The notes beneath the pieces were generated by a model, which had not been told where the DNA came from, did not search any database, and saw nothing but the letters and a program-made list of their open reading frames with translations. The translations under genes were made by a program, and so were the position numbers. From Sclerurus mexicanus (lineage: Eukaryota > Chordata > Aves > Passeriformes > Furnariidae), in assembly GCA_013396755.1 (NCBI GenBank), contig VWZF01004869.1:186001-250000 (forward strand): a stretch of DNA of 64,000 nt. The letters run 5' to 3'. Positions 1-11,475 of the stretch are shown piece by piece (the stretch's first letter is position 1; each line of letters begins with the position of its first letter).

Positions 1-956
1 GGAGCTGGCCATCTTCATTGTCTCTACTACAGACTTTTTACCTGGGACCCAGTTAAGCACTGACTGCAGACAGAAGAAATGTGACCCTGACTGCACTTAG
101 TCCCTGAGGAGTGTGCACATCAATTGATAATCAACAGCTTTTCTCCCTCAGTGAATCTGTGCAAAAAGAAGAGCTCATGAATCTGCCTCCCATCATCAAA
201 AAAAGAACATTTAGGCATCTCTTAATTTGAGACCAACAATTTACTTGGCTAGTGCACACTGTAGATTCTGGCAGGTATTTTAAATCTTTTGCAGGTTTTT
301 CTCCATTTAAATGCAGAGTACTGATTTATTTATAAGCTCAATCTGATCTTTAAAAAAGAATGACATTTCTCCAGGTTTACTGGGCTTCTACTGTAGTTAT
401 CATCAATAAGAATATTGAATAATTAGGTGCAGTTTCTTGAGGGAAATGATTGGTATAGGGAGAGGCGTTGCTTGAGGCCAGATGAATATGCTTTGGCCAA
501 GTTTCATAAGCTGTTTCAGTTTTTTAATGTGTGCTTTCTCTGGCAAGGACACAGTTAATGGCAGTGTTGTGCATATTTTATGTTGCATAGTAAATATTTT
601 ATTAGCATTATTAGTCAGGTCAGAGGGAAAGAATAGAAAATTAATAGCTTAGGTTAAGCTGATGTCAGAAGGCATATAACTCCTAGAGGTAATATATTTG
701 CCACGTTTCCTAGTTGGTGACCAAATTGTCTCATATCTGCACAGCATTTCACTACTCTTCTGGGTCTTTTCCCTCTGTATATGTAATATTTATCATTATT
801 GTGTCCATTAAATTGGAGTCCTTTAAGAGATTTTCATGTTGCTTGGGTTCTTCCTGTGCAATGAGTATCTCTTGTCTATCTGGGTGTTACTTTTATGTTA
901 GAGGAAGACAACAGAAGAAGCAGCAGTGCTTTGATGCTGAGTCACAGCAGGTCTTG

Positions 957-1003
<47 letters not shown>

Positions 1004-4000
1004 TGCATCCTCCCATTGCCACCCTACATCAAGCAGGAGCTCATGCTCCATGCATGTACACATCAGAATCATAGCAACTCCCTTAAATTATCAGCTTTGT
1101 ATTCTGTCCCCATGCAGACACAGATTTAAACCTGGGGAGCTGGTGTATCAAGATGGGATAATCTTTATTATCCAGGAGAGTGCCAGGAGGAGAGTGTCAG
1201 AAGCAAACAGTTGTACAGGAGTTTCTCCCAGCTAGTCACCAGCAGGCAGCACTCCTGGAGGCCACACAAGGTCCAAGGTAGAGGAAGAGAGACAAAAATC
1301 TTTTGGACATCCTTAGAAGATCCAAAGGTACATCTTCTTTATGCAACACCTACTGAAAATGGCCATGGAAGTACTGAAATCTCAGAAGGAGACATACTCC
1401 ACTGAGAATCAGTGGCAAGCAAAGAACTGTGGGTCTTCTCTTCTTTGGTCTTGTTTGAAACACCCCCAGTACAGGCATTCAGCACTTAAATAGTCAAAAC
1501 ATCAGTTCGCAGAAACTGTCGGTGTGTTTTACTGCTAAGCAACTGAGACTTTATTTTTTTGCTTCCTTTAGACTTCACCTAAGCCATTCTTACTGGAAAC
1601 GGAGTGGTGAGAGAGTGGAAACAATTTAACAGAATTCATAATGAAGAGAATGATGCTATACTAAACTTGACTCACAGTAAACCCACTAAGCCCTGCGGAA
1701 AGCCTTAGTTAATGGCTTTGGGACCTTAGCTTGGGTGTTGAAAAATATGCCCAGCACAGCTCAAAAATGAGACAATTTCTGCCTTACTGAGGATTTTCCA
1801 CTGAGAATTCCTGTGCCAGGTCTGCCAGTGTCTGACGTGCTTAGCCTACTGTATGAAGACTGCCTGGATCATCGCTCTCTGTGCTGTGCTTGTCATTGCT
1901 CACTTCTGGACACAGTCCAGTGTCCCTGACGTCCCTCCATTGATTTCAGCTTGCACTGGATTAAGCCCAGCAGTTGCCTAAGCATATTCATTTCACGGTT
2001 GTTTGTGGTTATGTTTTGGAGATTGTAAGGGTATTGACTGTTATAAATATCTTTATAGTTTGGCCTTATAAAAATGCAGTGCCTTTACCATGTTCTCATG
2101 CCTTTATTATTGTCATTATCGAGTTACCCCTTTTAAATCACTCACTGGAAAAGCCTTCTTTACAAAAAATATAGCAGCCTCCAAAGAAGAAGAATAGGAT
2201 TTAATGCCAAGTCATTAGCTGTGGAACATTTTGACTTCATTTGTGAGCATTTACCCTAATCCACTAGCCGATGCCAGTTCCCACAGGTGTGTCTTTGGGC
2301 CACAATATTCCACACCCAGAAGTTTCTTTAAGTTCTGTGAAAAGCTGTGCTAACTAGAACAGTGACTATGCCCATATGCTACTAACTCAAGTTTTGAGAA
2401 CATGGAGCTAAAAAGGGTTCACATTTTCTTGGCTACTGTATCAAGCAGCTTTACATCAACATCTTCAAATTACATCTAGCCTTGACCTTCAGTGTCTGAC
2501 TTGGAACTTTCCAGGCTGATATTCTTTACATGAAAAGTATCAAGAGCTTGGGGCCTAGTCTGGTCTCTTTTGTATGGCCTAGAACAGGAGATGCACATAC
2601 AATTGCACTGTGTGTTAAAAGAACCAGTTTCACAGAGAAGCCTAAGTGCCCTGTAATGTGCTGTAGCACATTGCTTCACACCCCACCCAGCAGCTGTTTT
2701 GGTCAGACATACCTGATTTCTGTATGTGTATGAACCTTCCATGAAAGTCCAGACTGATTTATGCTGCTGGACACAAACTTGGCTGTTCTGTTGCTGTCGT
2801 CTCCAATCTTAAAACCCAACAGAGTTCTCAGGCCTCTTTCACCTGTAGGACCCAATTTTATAGGCATTTCTAGGGCTAGTGGTCTTGTTCAGACTGTGCA
2901 CAAAACAGCAGTGGTTAAGATTAAGAACCAGCTTAAGGTCCCTCCACTGCCTGATTTAGAGTAAGAATTTGCCTTCTGCTTTTCCGCTTGCTAGAAACTA
3001 TTAGGCTGCCTTGTCTTCTGGGATGCATTGCTTGTTTTGCTGAAGCCCCTCTCCTCTCCATGAAAAACTTAATATTTGTTAAAGCAAATTGCTTTTTACA
3101 GTTGAAAATGTGAATTATCAAGCTGCTCTCTCTGTCTTTGGGGTCTCAGTGCTGATGTGGGTTTGCACAAGAAGTTACTTTCTTCTGAGATGAGTAGAGG
3201 CAATAGGCAAAACAGACCTAGTCTTGGAGGAGGTTAAGGGGTGGTTAACCTCTCCCAACATCATAACCATGGAAGTCTCCCTGGTGCTGAGCAGGGCAAA
3301 ACCATGTACACACACGTCATCATGAGGTTCACTACTTCTGAGAGCTTTCCCCATTTGGGAGACCTTTCTTATAGGAAGAGCCACATGGTTTGAGGGACTG
3401 TGTGAGAGTGTGTAAGAAACACATCCACCACATCAACACTAGTAAGAAACAATAATTAAGCAACTGCATACCATAGCATCTTTCCCTGATGGAGTGACTT
3501 GGTTTTTCTCTTCTGAGTAAAACCAGTATGTCTTTGACTGTTTAAGTCCTGCATATGCCACCTTCAGCCACTCTTACTCCCTACAGTGAGAGGTGTGAGG
3601 TAAGACAGAATAGAAGAACAAAGGAAAATAACCGTGATTTATTTTGGCAGTCTTGAGTTGGAAAAATCTATTCTTACACCCTATGAAGAGTACATGAAAT
3701 CTCTTGAGATAGTAATAACACAGCAATTCAAGTGAATCACAGCTTGTTTTCTTTCTGAACACAAAGTATATGTCTCTTTTTCTAACATCAAACTGGTGAA
3801 ATTGGTCAGGGGTGATATGTCTGACAGCTCCCTAGACCAGTGTCTGTAAAGCATTTTAATCCCAGCCTCACTCTGATCATTTAAGAACATTTTCCCTCCT
3901 TGTTGCCTTGGATGTGTGCAGTGGTAGCTGGGGAAGGTGTCCTTTGTACCATGTGTGTTGTGTGCAGCACTTTGGCAGCCAGTATTCCATGGATGAGAAG

Positions 4001-5990
4001 TGCAGTCTTAGTAACTTAGGGGCAGCAGGATATCTCCACAGGTCTGTTCTGAAAGACCCTAGCCTTTTCTAGAAAATAGGTAACTGGATTGACCGGATAA
4101 GATGATGCTTGCACCTCATTCAGCGAGAGTTCCCAGAAGGGTGTGGACCAGCCAAGCCCTTTTCACAACTGGCTGCTTAACACCATCTGCATATGGTATC
4201 TAACCTAGCAGGAAAAGTCAAGGTAGGTGGGATGTTGGTTGCTGGCCACATGAGTTATTACATGCTGCCACTCCCAGAAGGCATATTCATCTTTAGTAGG
4301 TTAGAAATGGTCACCTGAATGGAGAACTTAGTGCTGTTTGGTGCATTGTGATGACTATGCTGACTGGGAAGCTGCCGTGCTGCTGGTTTAGCTCTGGAGG
4401 GACTTGTGGGACAGCAGAGCTCTGAGAAGCCAGTCAGGATGCCCTTGGCATCAGTACTCTAGGCAATCAGGAAATGCTGGAGTGTGGAGCCAGCACTATC
4501 ACACTGCAATCCATCTGATCTGTCATATTTAGAAGTATCTCCCAGCCTTCTTCTCATCATAGTATCTTGAAGCCTCACTGTTGTCACTGGATTTATTTGT
4601 GCATGATGCCAGTGATGACTACTATCCCTGATTTATGGAAAGAGAGATGAGATGCTGAGAGGCACAGGACACGTTTCATGTGTCCAAGCTATGCATGAAA
4701 CAAAGCACAGTCTTAGTGTTAACTGAGATATTCCAGAATCAGGCAAGCTATGTTAGCTGAAGTATGTGCTTGGATTTAATTAGCAGCCCGGGCACAATAA
4801 AAGTATTGCTTTGAAAATGTGTACTAGCATCTCTGTGTGGCTTTTAGGAATATCATCACACTTAAAGCTGACAGAGTGATCTTTAGCCTTGTTCTGCAAT
4901 GTGGCATGGGAGCATAAGCCAAGTGACCCTACTTTGCTCTCAAGGAGAGTGGGTGGCCAAGCAGGAGCGTCCCAAGTTCCTAGCTAGCACTTTAACCACT
5001 GGGCACTCTTTCCATAGAGACTATTCACAGCAGGACTGTTCACAGTGACTTGTAAGGTGGTTTTTCATGGGACTAATCACATCTCAGTCGTGCTGTGGAT
5101 GCTTATTCCCCTGGATTCTCTTATTTTGTTAAGGTTTTATTTCTTACACCCATTCTTTCCCTTTTTTTCTTTTTGCTGGGAAACAGTCTTTGGCGTGACT
5201 GAGACATTTTTTTGCCTTGCACAGCATTCAAGATGCAAATTGCAGCCTGAACAGCTTGTTGGAGCATGATGCTCTAAACAGAATAATGGATTGGTTCCCT
5301 GAATTGAAGAAGTTAGCAGGAATCAGTTAAAGGGCTTTGCCCAGGTGAAACCTGGTAGATTACATGGGTGTTTCTGCACTGCACTTTCAACCTGAAAGCT
5401 CCTTGAGAAACAGATGGTTGTAATTATTTTTGTTGGAATTCTCTTCGGGTTTATTATCATGTGACCACACGAGCACCCCTGTTTTTAAGATTTCAAACAA
5501 TTAACGGCGTCGCTAACAAAGCCTCATGATGAATATTCCCTCTTAATTTGTTTTTGATTGGAGTGTTCATACATCATCAGTGTAACATTTAAAGAAAACA
5601 TCAGCTCTCTTCCTACTGTGAGATTGACTGCACATGGGTTTAGGGTATATATTTCATCTGTGTTTTTCTTTGTGAGGACTTATGTTATTTTAGATATGTG
5701 CGTGGCTCTGTCATTCACCTATATGGCTGAATGGGGGACCATGTCCATTGTCCCACGCTGATGCTTATAATGAGGAAGATGTCACCTTCTTATCCTTTCC
5801 CATTCCCTATCAATCTCAATTTCTAACAGATTTTTTCCATTGTCCATGCAGAAACCAGGAAACTGCAGTACCTCTTTACAGATGAGGAATGAAGAACACT
5901 GTGGGTTTGTCTGCTTTGTACACTGCACCATCCAGCACCATCTATCAACACTGAAGGAAATGCTAACCAAACTGTCTGGGATACAGAAGT
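1..5990. other. Intergenic DNA, no gene seen
   Basis: AT-rich unique sequence with only short chance ORFs on both strands. The longest frame here (714-1235) is an artefact of running through the TG microsatellite (Cys-Val repeat). No family similarity, splice-bounded coding frame or recognisable interspersed repeat was noticed apart from the microsatellite. Confidence 0.7.
961..1001. repeat. (TG)20 microsatellite
   Basis: An uninterrupted run of 20 GT units (961-1000) ending in GAGTG. It is probably length-polymorphic. It lies in the 3' flank of DPT, about 15 kb beyond the stop codon. Confidence 0.98.
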
Positions 5991-6125
5991 CACAGAATCA
6001 CAGAACATGCTGAGTTGGAAGGGATCCACAAAGATCGTCGAGTCCAACTCCTGGCCCTGCACAGGACCATCCCCAAGAGTCCCAACATGTGCCTGGGAGT
6101 ATCATCCAAATGCTTCTTGATGTAT
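5991..6125 (-). mobile_element. CR1 LINE 3'-end fragment
   Basis: Read on the plus strand, the segment opens with CACAGAATCACAGAACATGC, then TTGGAAGGGATCCACAAAGA and GAGTCCAACTCCTGGCCCTG. This is the reverse complement of a CR1 3' end, with the terminal short direct repeats (ACAGAATC) on the left. It continues through the next ~60 bp, which resemble the upstream CR1 3' UTR. It is a 5'-truncated copy with no coding capacity. Confidence 0.85.
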
Positions 6126-7002
6126 CTGTTCATCACAGAATGGGCTCATTTACCTTTCTTCTCTAGAAGAGTGTCAAGTAGCATTAGGCTTTGTATCTGG
6201 AAGATATAGATCTCAGCAGAAAGGAAGATCCAATAGTAGAAAATAGTCCATTTTCTGATGGCAGCTATCTCTGAAGCACTGTGCATTTTTTATAATTTTA
6301 ATTAACTCAACAGAAGAAGCATGATGAGGTTCTTAGCGCCATGCTCTGTCCAACTGGAATTAGACTGCTCTAACAAGTTCATTTCAAAATGCTTCAGTGT
6401 GTCAGCACCATACTGCAGTCTACTCTCTGTTTCTCTGTTATGACTAAGACCCTTGGTGACCAAAGGAGACAAAGGAAATTTCAGAACTAACATGGGAATC
6501 CAGGCATGTCTTCCATGGCTCATCCTTTCAGCCAAGATGTTTCACTCTGTGAAAACATTTATATCTTGGTTTTCTTTAGTTCTGCTCATTGCACACTGCA
6601 TCATTACCATCTTTGTTTATTTGGTATGGTCCTCCAGGCAGCAGATTGAAGGCTGAGTCAATTTTTTAATAGAGCAAGCAATAGAATAATACATATCAGT
6701 CACTTTCTTTTTCTTTCTTTTTGCTTGATCAAAAGAGTTAATTCATTAATGCATTCATGCTGTAAACTTTCAGCTCAGAAAAGTGTAACAACAGCTTATT
6801 ATCTTTTCAGGTATTCATACAACACATTATGGAAATATGCTATTAACTTTGTTGAATATGTATATAGAGTTTGAGTGTTGTGGTACAAGTGAATGTATTT
6901 GACTCTACAGAACCAGAGTTGTTTAAATGTAACCCAAGTAATGAGATCAACAGGCACAACAAATGGAAAACAAGTGTACACTTATAATGTTTAAGTAATT
7001 TG
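6126..7002. other. Intergenic DNA, no gene seen
   Basis: Unique AT-rich sequence with a short T/C-rich patch near 6706-6722. Only chance ORFs are present. Confidence 0.6.
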
Positions 7003-8202
7003 ATATCCTTCTATGATAAGGTTACTTGCCTAGTGTGTGAAGGGAATGTGGTAGGTGTAGTTATTATGGATTTTAATAAGGTTTTTGATACTGCTCTTCA
7101 CAGCATGCTTTTGGGCAAGTTGTCCAGCTGTGGGATGAATGGGTTCAGTGTGCTGGGTTATAAACCGGCTGAAGGGCAGGGCCCAAAGAGTTGCAGTATT
7201 CCCCAGTTCCACAGGATTCAATGCCAGGGTCAGCTCTGTTCAATATACTTATCAATTACTTGGATGCAGGAGTTGAATGCACAGTCAGCAAGTTTACTGA
7301 CAGTACTGAACTGGGAGGTGCTGTTGACCCTCTTGAGAGAAAGAGGCCTTGCAGAGGGATCTAGATAGATTGAGGCATCTAGATAGGTTGAGGCATTGAG
7401 ATATGATTAATGGGATGAAATTTGAGAAGTTGAAATTCTGGATTATGCACCTGGGACAGAGTAACATCAGGCACACATATAAATTAGGAGAGGAGTGGCT
7501 GGAGAGCAGCCCTGCAGGAGGAGATCCAGGGGTGCTGGTTGACAGCAGGCTCAGTATGGGTTGGTAGTCTGCCCTGGCAGCCCAGAGGGAAAATCCTGTG
7601 GTGCATTAAAGCATACACAGGGGTTGAACGAGGTGATTAACCTGCTGTATCCAGCATTGATGCAGCTTCACCTCAAGCATTGTGTGCAGTTCTGGGCCCC
7701 ACAATTTAAGAAGAATGTGAAGGTCCTTGAATGAGTTCAGAGGAGGGCAACAAAGCTGGTGACAGGGCTGGAAGTCATGTCCTGTGAGGAGCAGTTAAGG
7801 ACTTTGGACTTGTCTAGTTTGGAGAAAAGGAGGCTGAGGACTAACTTCGTCACTCTCTACAGCTTCCTGAGGAAGGAGTGTGGAGAGAGGGGGATACTCA
7901 TCTCTTCTCCCTGGGATCCAGTGATAGAACAGATAGGAATGGTTCAAATCTACACCAGGGAAGGTTCAGACTCAATGTTAAGAAGCATTTCTTTACTGAG
8001 AGGGTGGTCAAGCTCTGGAAGAGGCTTCCTAGAGAGGTGGTCGATGCTCCAGGCCTGCCAGTGTTTAAGAGACATTTGAACAATGCCCTTAATAATATGA
8101 TTTAAGTTTTGGTCACCCCTGAAGCGGTCAGGAAGTTAGACTAGATAATTGTTGTAGTTCTCTTCCAACTGAAAATTTCCTATCCTTTTCTATCCTATTC
8201 TC
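7003..8202 (+). mobile_element. CR1 LINE, truncated copy with decayed reverse-transcriptase C-terminus
   Basis: About 1.2 kb of a CR1 retrotransposon in sense orientation. The start keeps reverse-transcriptase similarity (VVIMDFNKVFDTALHSMLLGKL near 7040-7118, the CR1 block around FSKAFDTVSH). The catalytic DD motif region and the frame downstream are broken by indels and stops. Later parts recall the ORF2 tail: FRLNVKKHFFTERVVKLWKRLPREVV near 7967-8043. The element ends in a CR1 3' UTR (TCTTCCAACT, then TATCC-type terminal repeats at 8180-8202). It contains an 18-bp tandem duplication at 7361-7396. It is a non-functional fossil. Confidence 0.92.
7361..7396. repeat. 18-bp tandem duplication inside a CR1 copy
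   Basis: CTAGATAGATTGAGGCAT (7361-7378) is followed directly by a copy with one mismatch (7379-7396). The change lies inside the old CR1 coding region, so it probably arose after insertion. Confidence 0.9.
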
Positions 8203-11200
8203 CATCCCTGAATAGATTCAGCTAAGACAGAAATCTCAGCCAGCCTATTAAGCTGACACTGGGTGTAGATGGCTGTTAGTATATGGAAGATATGATAAAA
8301 GTAGTGTCAACCCAAATATCAGTTTAGAGAGGAACTCTCAATATCGAAGATAGGCTTTTTTCAAAGGCACCAGAACAGTGTTTTCTAACATGTTACAGTT
8401 GTTTTGTTTTCAACAATACATGAATTATGTTTAAATGTCTGAAATTTCGTATGGTGTCAGTTAATTCACTGTTGATGTTACTGATTTGATGTTAATAATG
8501 TTTAGTCTTTGCAATTGTTGCTATGGTATGAGGGGAAAGAGGGCAAAATGGACATCTTGGGGGGCTCAACAGGAGCCTAGTCAAACTAATTCCACTGTGT
8601 TTGGGCAGAGCACAGAGGCTGGATGGAAACGCTGGCAGTGAGATATCCTGGCCCTGAGCAAGCACACAGAGCAGGAGGTGTTCCACTGTGGCCAAGGAAT
8701 CTAGTCCTTTTGTACTAGCCAGAGAACCAGGAGGCTGCTTGGGTTTAATAGATGAAAGTAATGACCTGAAGTCATGGCATACATTTCTTGCTAGTAATCC
8801 CATGACTGTGCTGTGTGTGTATGAAATGGGTGCAGAGCACCAAAGCTCTCTGTGTCACCATTTCAGATTAATGCCATGGTGATCTATGTATTTAGTGTAC
8901 CTGCCAAACAGCACTTAATTACTTAAAGCCCTTTTCCTCTTGTCTGCTGTGTTAAATCACCCAGAGAGTAACTGCAAATGATAGCTCAGGTTTTTGGCCT
9001 GTGAGTTCAATATTTGCTGTGCTGCAAATTTTGTGTTAAGTACAGAGTCTGTGATGTGTATGCTGCAGTTCCCATCTGCAGAGAAGGCAGATGTCAGAGG
9101 CATCTGGAAAGCAGGTAGTGTTGAACCAGCAAAAGAGCAACCTGCAGGTTTTTATGCTGAAAAGGTTCAGATTTAGCATTTTTAAGTGGTAGAGAAGGAT
9201 GCTTGCATCAGTCTTGTCTCATTTAGTTCCCTCTCTGAGTTGTAGTTAAATAAATTGGAGTAGATGACTTTTTCCAGTGCAGCACATTCAGCAAATAAAA
9301 TCCTTGGGAAAAAAAATCTCTTCTTCATGCTACAATTCAGTGTGCAAGCTGTAACAAGTGCAAGCCTGTTACAATTTAATGACTATTTCATTGCTGATCT
9401 TGAATTACTTTTATGGTCGTTAGTCCATTTCTAGCAGGGTAGTGGTGGCAGCTAGAGTTACTTACACCCTTTGTTGTTTGCCTCAGCAGTACAGCTGTTG
9501 TTGAATAAGCCACAGACACTCAACAATTCTCCTACATCCCAAGGAGGTCCATCCAGAAGAAGTCAGAAATACGTGACAGAAAATTGTTATGTTATATGGG
9601 TAAGAGTTTCTTCAAAGCCACCTCGAATTTTCCACCAGTGACAAATTCACTCTGAATACATAAAATAAAGATAAATAAAGGAAGAAGGGAACTTTCTATG
9701 TAAGATCATCAGCAGAGTTTATTTATTTGTTATAGCAGGATCCCCTACCTGCTGCTAGCTTAGGACTGAGAAACCTATGTGAACTTTCTGCAGGTGAGAT
9801 GGCTCTGTTTCCTCACACAAGTAATAATACAAACCCTATATAAAATCGATGTAGTTGCTTCTACCATTGTCAGTGGGCCTTGGACAAAGTGTTTGGACAG
9901 TGTGGATATCTACACTGTGATATGCTGTTTGAAGATGTTGTCTTTGACATGTTTTGTGGTGCTACACACAGTTAATTTGTACGTCACTTGACAGGCCAGG
10001 CAGGCAGAGAAGGTCTTTCAGTAGCTGTAAAAATAACATGAACAGAGGACAGAGAGATTGAAAGCATGCAAACAGACAGCTTCAGTGCATAATCACATGA
10101 AATTAGAGGAAGAGAAGCTTGACCAAGGAAATAACAGAGGAAAAGCTACCTGCCTGCCTGCCTCCCAGATTATAGTACCCTCACTTGGGGCTACCAAAGT
10201 GAGACTCAGAGAACATCATCTTAGATGCTTGACAAGGCCACATTCCCTGTCTTCCAGATAAAACTGAAGTAAGGGTTGAGGGGATAAAAAACCTGTAATC
10301 TTGCCTGGGTGGAAACAAGTGGATGGGAATCACATTCACCCCTGGTCATAACTGTGGCATCTGCTAGTTTTCAGTGGAAGACAAAAGCACTTCATCTTGG
10401 TTGACTAGTATATTTATGTCAGTAGTTTTGCTGGTGAATATATCCATTTCCAAGTCAAAGATTGTTCACTCTAACATGGGGCTGAACCCAAGCCAAAGTC
10501 TTGAGTAGCTTCAAACTTTTAAGTAGCTTGAGCAATGTGTTTATGTGAGCTGAAGCAAAACCTTGTATGCAGCCTCACACAATCATGGAAAGCCAGAATT
10601 TCAGTTCAGAGGCCACATGTTGTGCCAAAGGCCCATTTTCTTTAGTTTACTGAGAATTTATTTGCTTTTGTTCTTTTCTTGCCTCTTTCTGAATCTGTGA
10701 TCACACCTCCTCCTTTTACTTACACTTCATTGTTGGCTTATTCCTTCAGTTCTCATCTCTGTTTTCTTTGGTCAAGGGTTAAGAGCTTCAAACACAGATT
10801 AAAAGAATTATATCAACATTATCAGTAGGTTTTGCTTCACTTGGCAACTCCTCTGCTTTTTGAGGATGGTAGTTGATATAACTGTGCTGGCTTTTTTCTT
10901 TGCAAAGTTATTTGGGGAGCTTTCTCCAAATTCTTTGCTGGTATTAAATTATCCTAGTCATCTCATCTCCTAAGATAGAGGAGTATGCATTTATTTTAAG
11001 AAATTACATAATGACATATTCTTCAGGTGGCTTCATGTATCTTTTTCACTGTTTTCACTTTGGTTCTAGTCATTCCCTTCCATTTCATCTCAGAACCATC
11101 TCTTCTGTACCTGTGTTCTGTGTTGTCCATAATTTGGTATATCTTTTTTGGCTCAGGTTCTGCACTGTGGTGATTGTCTGGTTCAGGCAAGGCCTGGAGA

Positions 11201-11399
11201 ATTTGATCCTGCGTGTAAACTAAAACTCAAGTTCTACAAAAATATAGCTGGGAGTTTTTTTATGTGCTGAGATTTATCCTGTTGATAAGGCTTTAGTGCT
11301 AAGCTTAGCAAAACTTCACTTTATTCTTCTTGAACGATTTGAAGATAATCCAAGACAAAGGGAGTCCTGGTCTTCATGGGGTTGTCAGATTTTTCAAGC
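8203..11399. other. Intergenic DNA, no gene seen
   Basis: Unique sequence. A short CTGC run (about 10149-10166) and an AATAAA-rich patch near 9660-9680 are the only notable points. All ORFs are under 110 codons and none resembles a known family. Confidence 0.65.
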
Positions 11400-11475
11400 A
11401 GAATAGAATAGGCCACTTCAATTGGAAGTGACCTACAGTGACCATCCAGTACAATGGCCTGATCAGTTCAGGGAT
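11400..11475 (-). mobile_element. CR1 LINE 3'-end fragment
   Basis: The plus strand reads AGAATAGAATAGGCCACTTC followed by AATTGGAAGTGACCTACAGT. This is the reverse complement of the same CR1 3'-UTR type that ends the 7003-8202 copy. It is only about 75 bp long; the boundary on the right is uncertain. Confidence 0.8.

Noticed and set aside
714..1235. 173-codon plus-strand open frame, the longest in the window
   Set aside because: It is kept open by the TG microsatellite, which translates as a Cys-Val repeat. There is no similarity or splice support.
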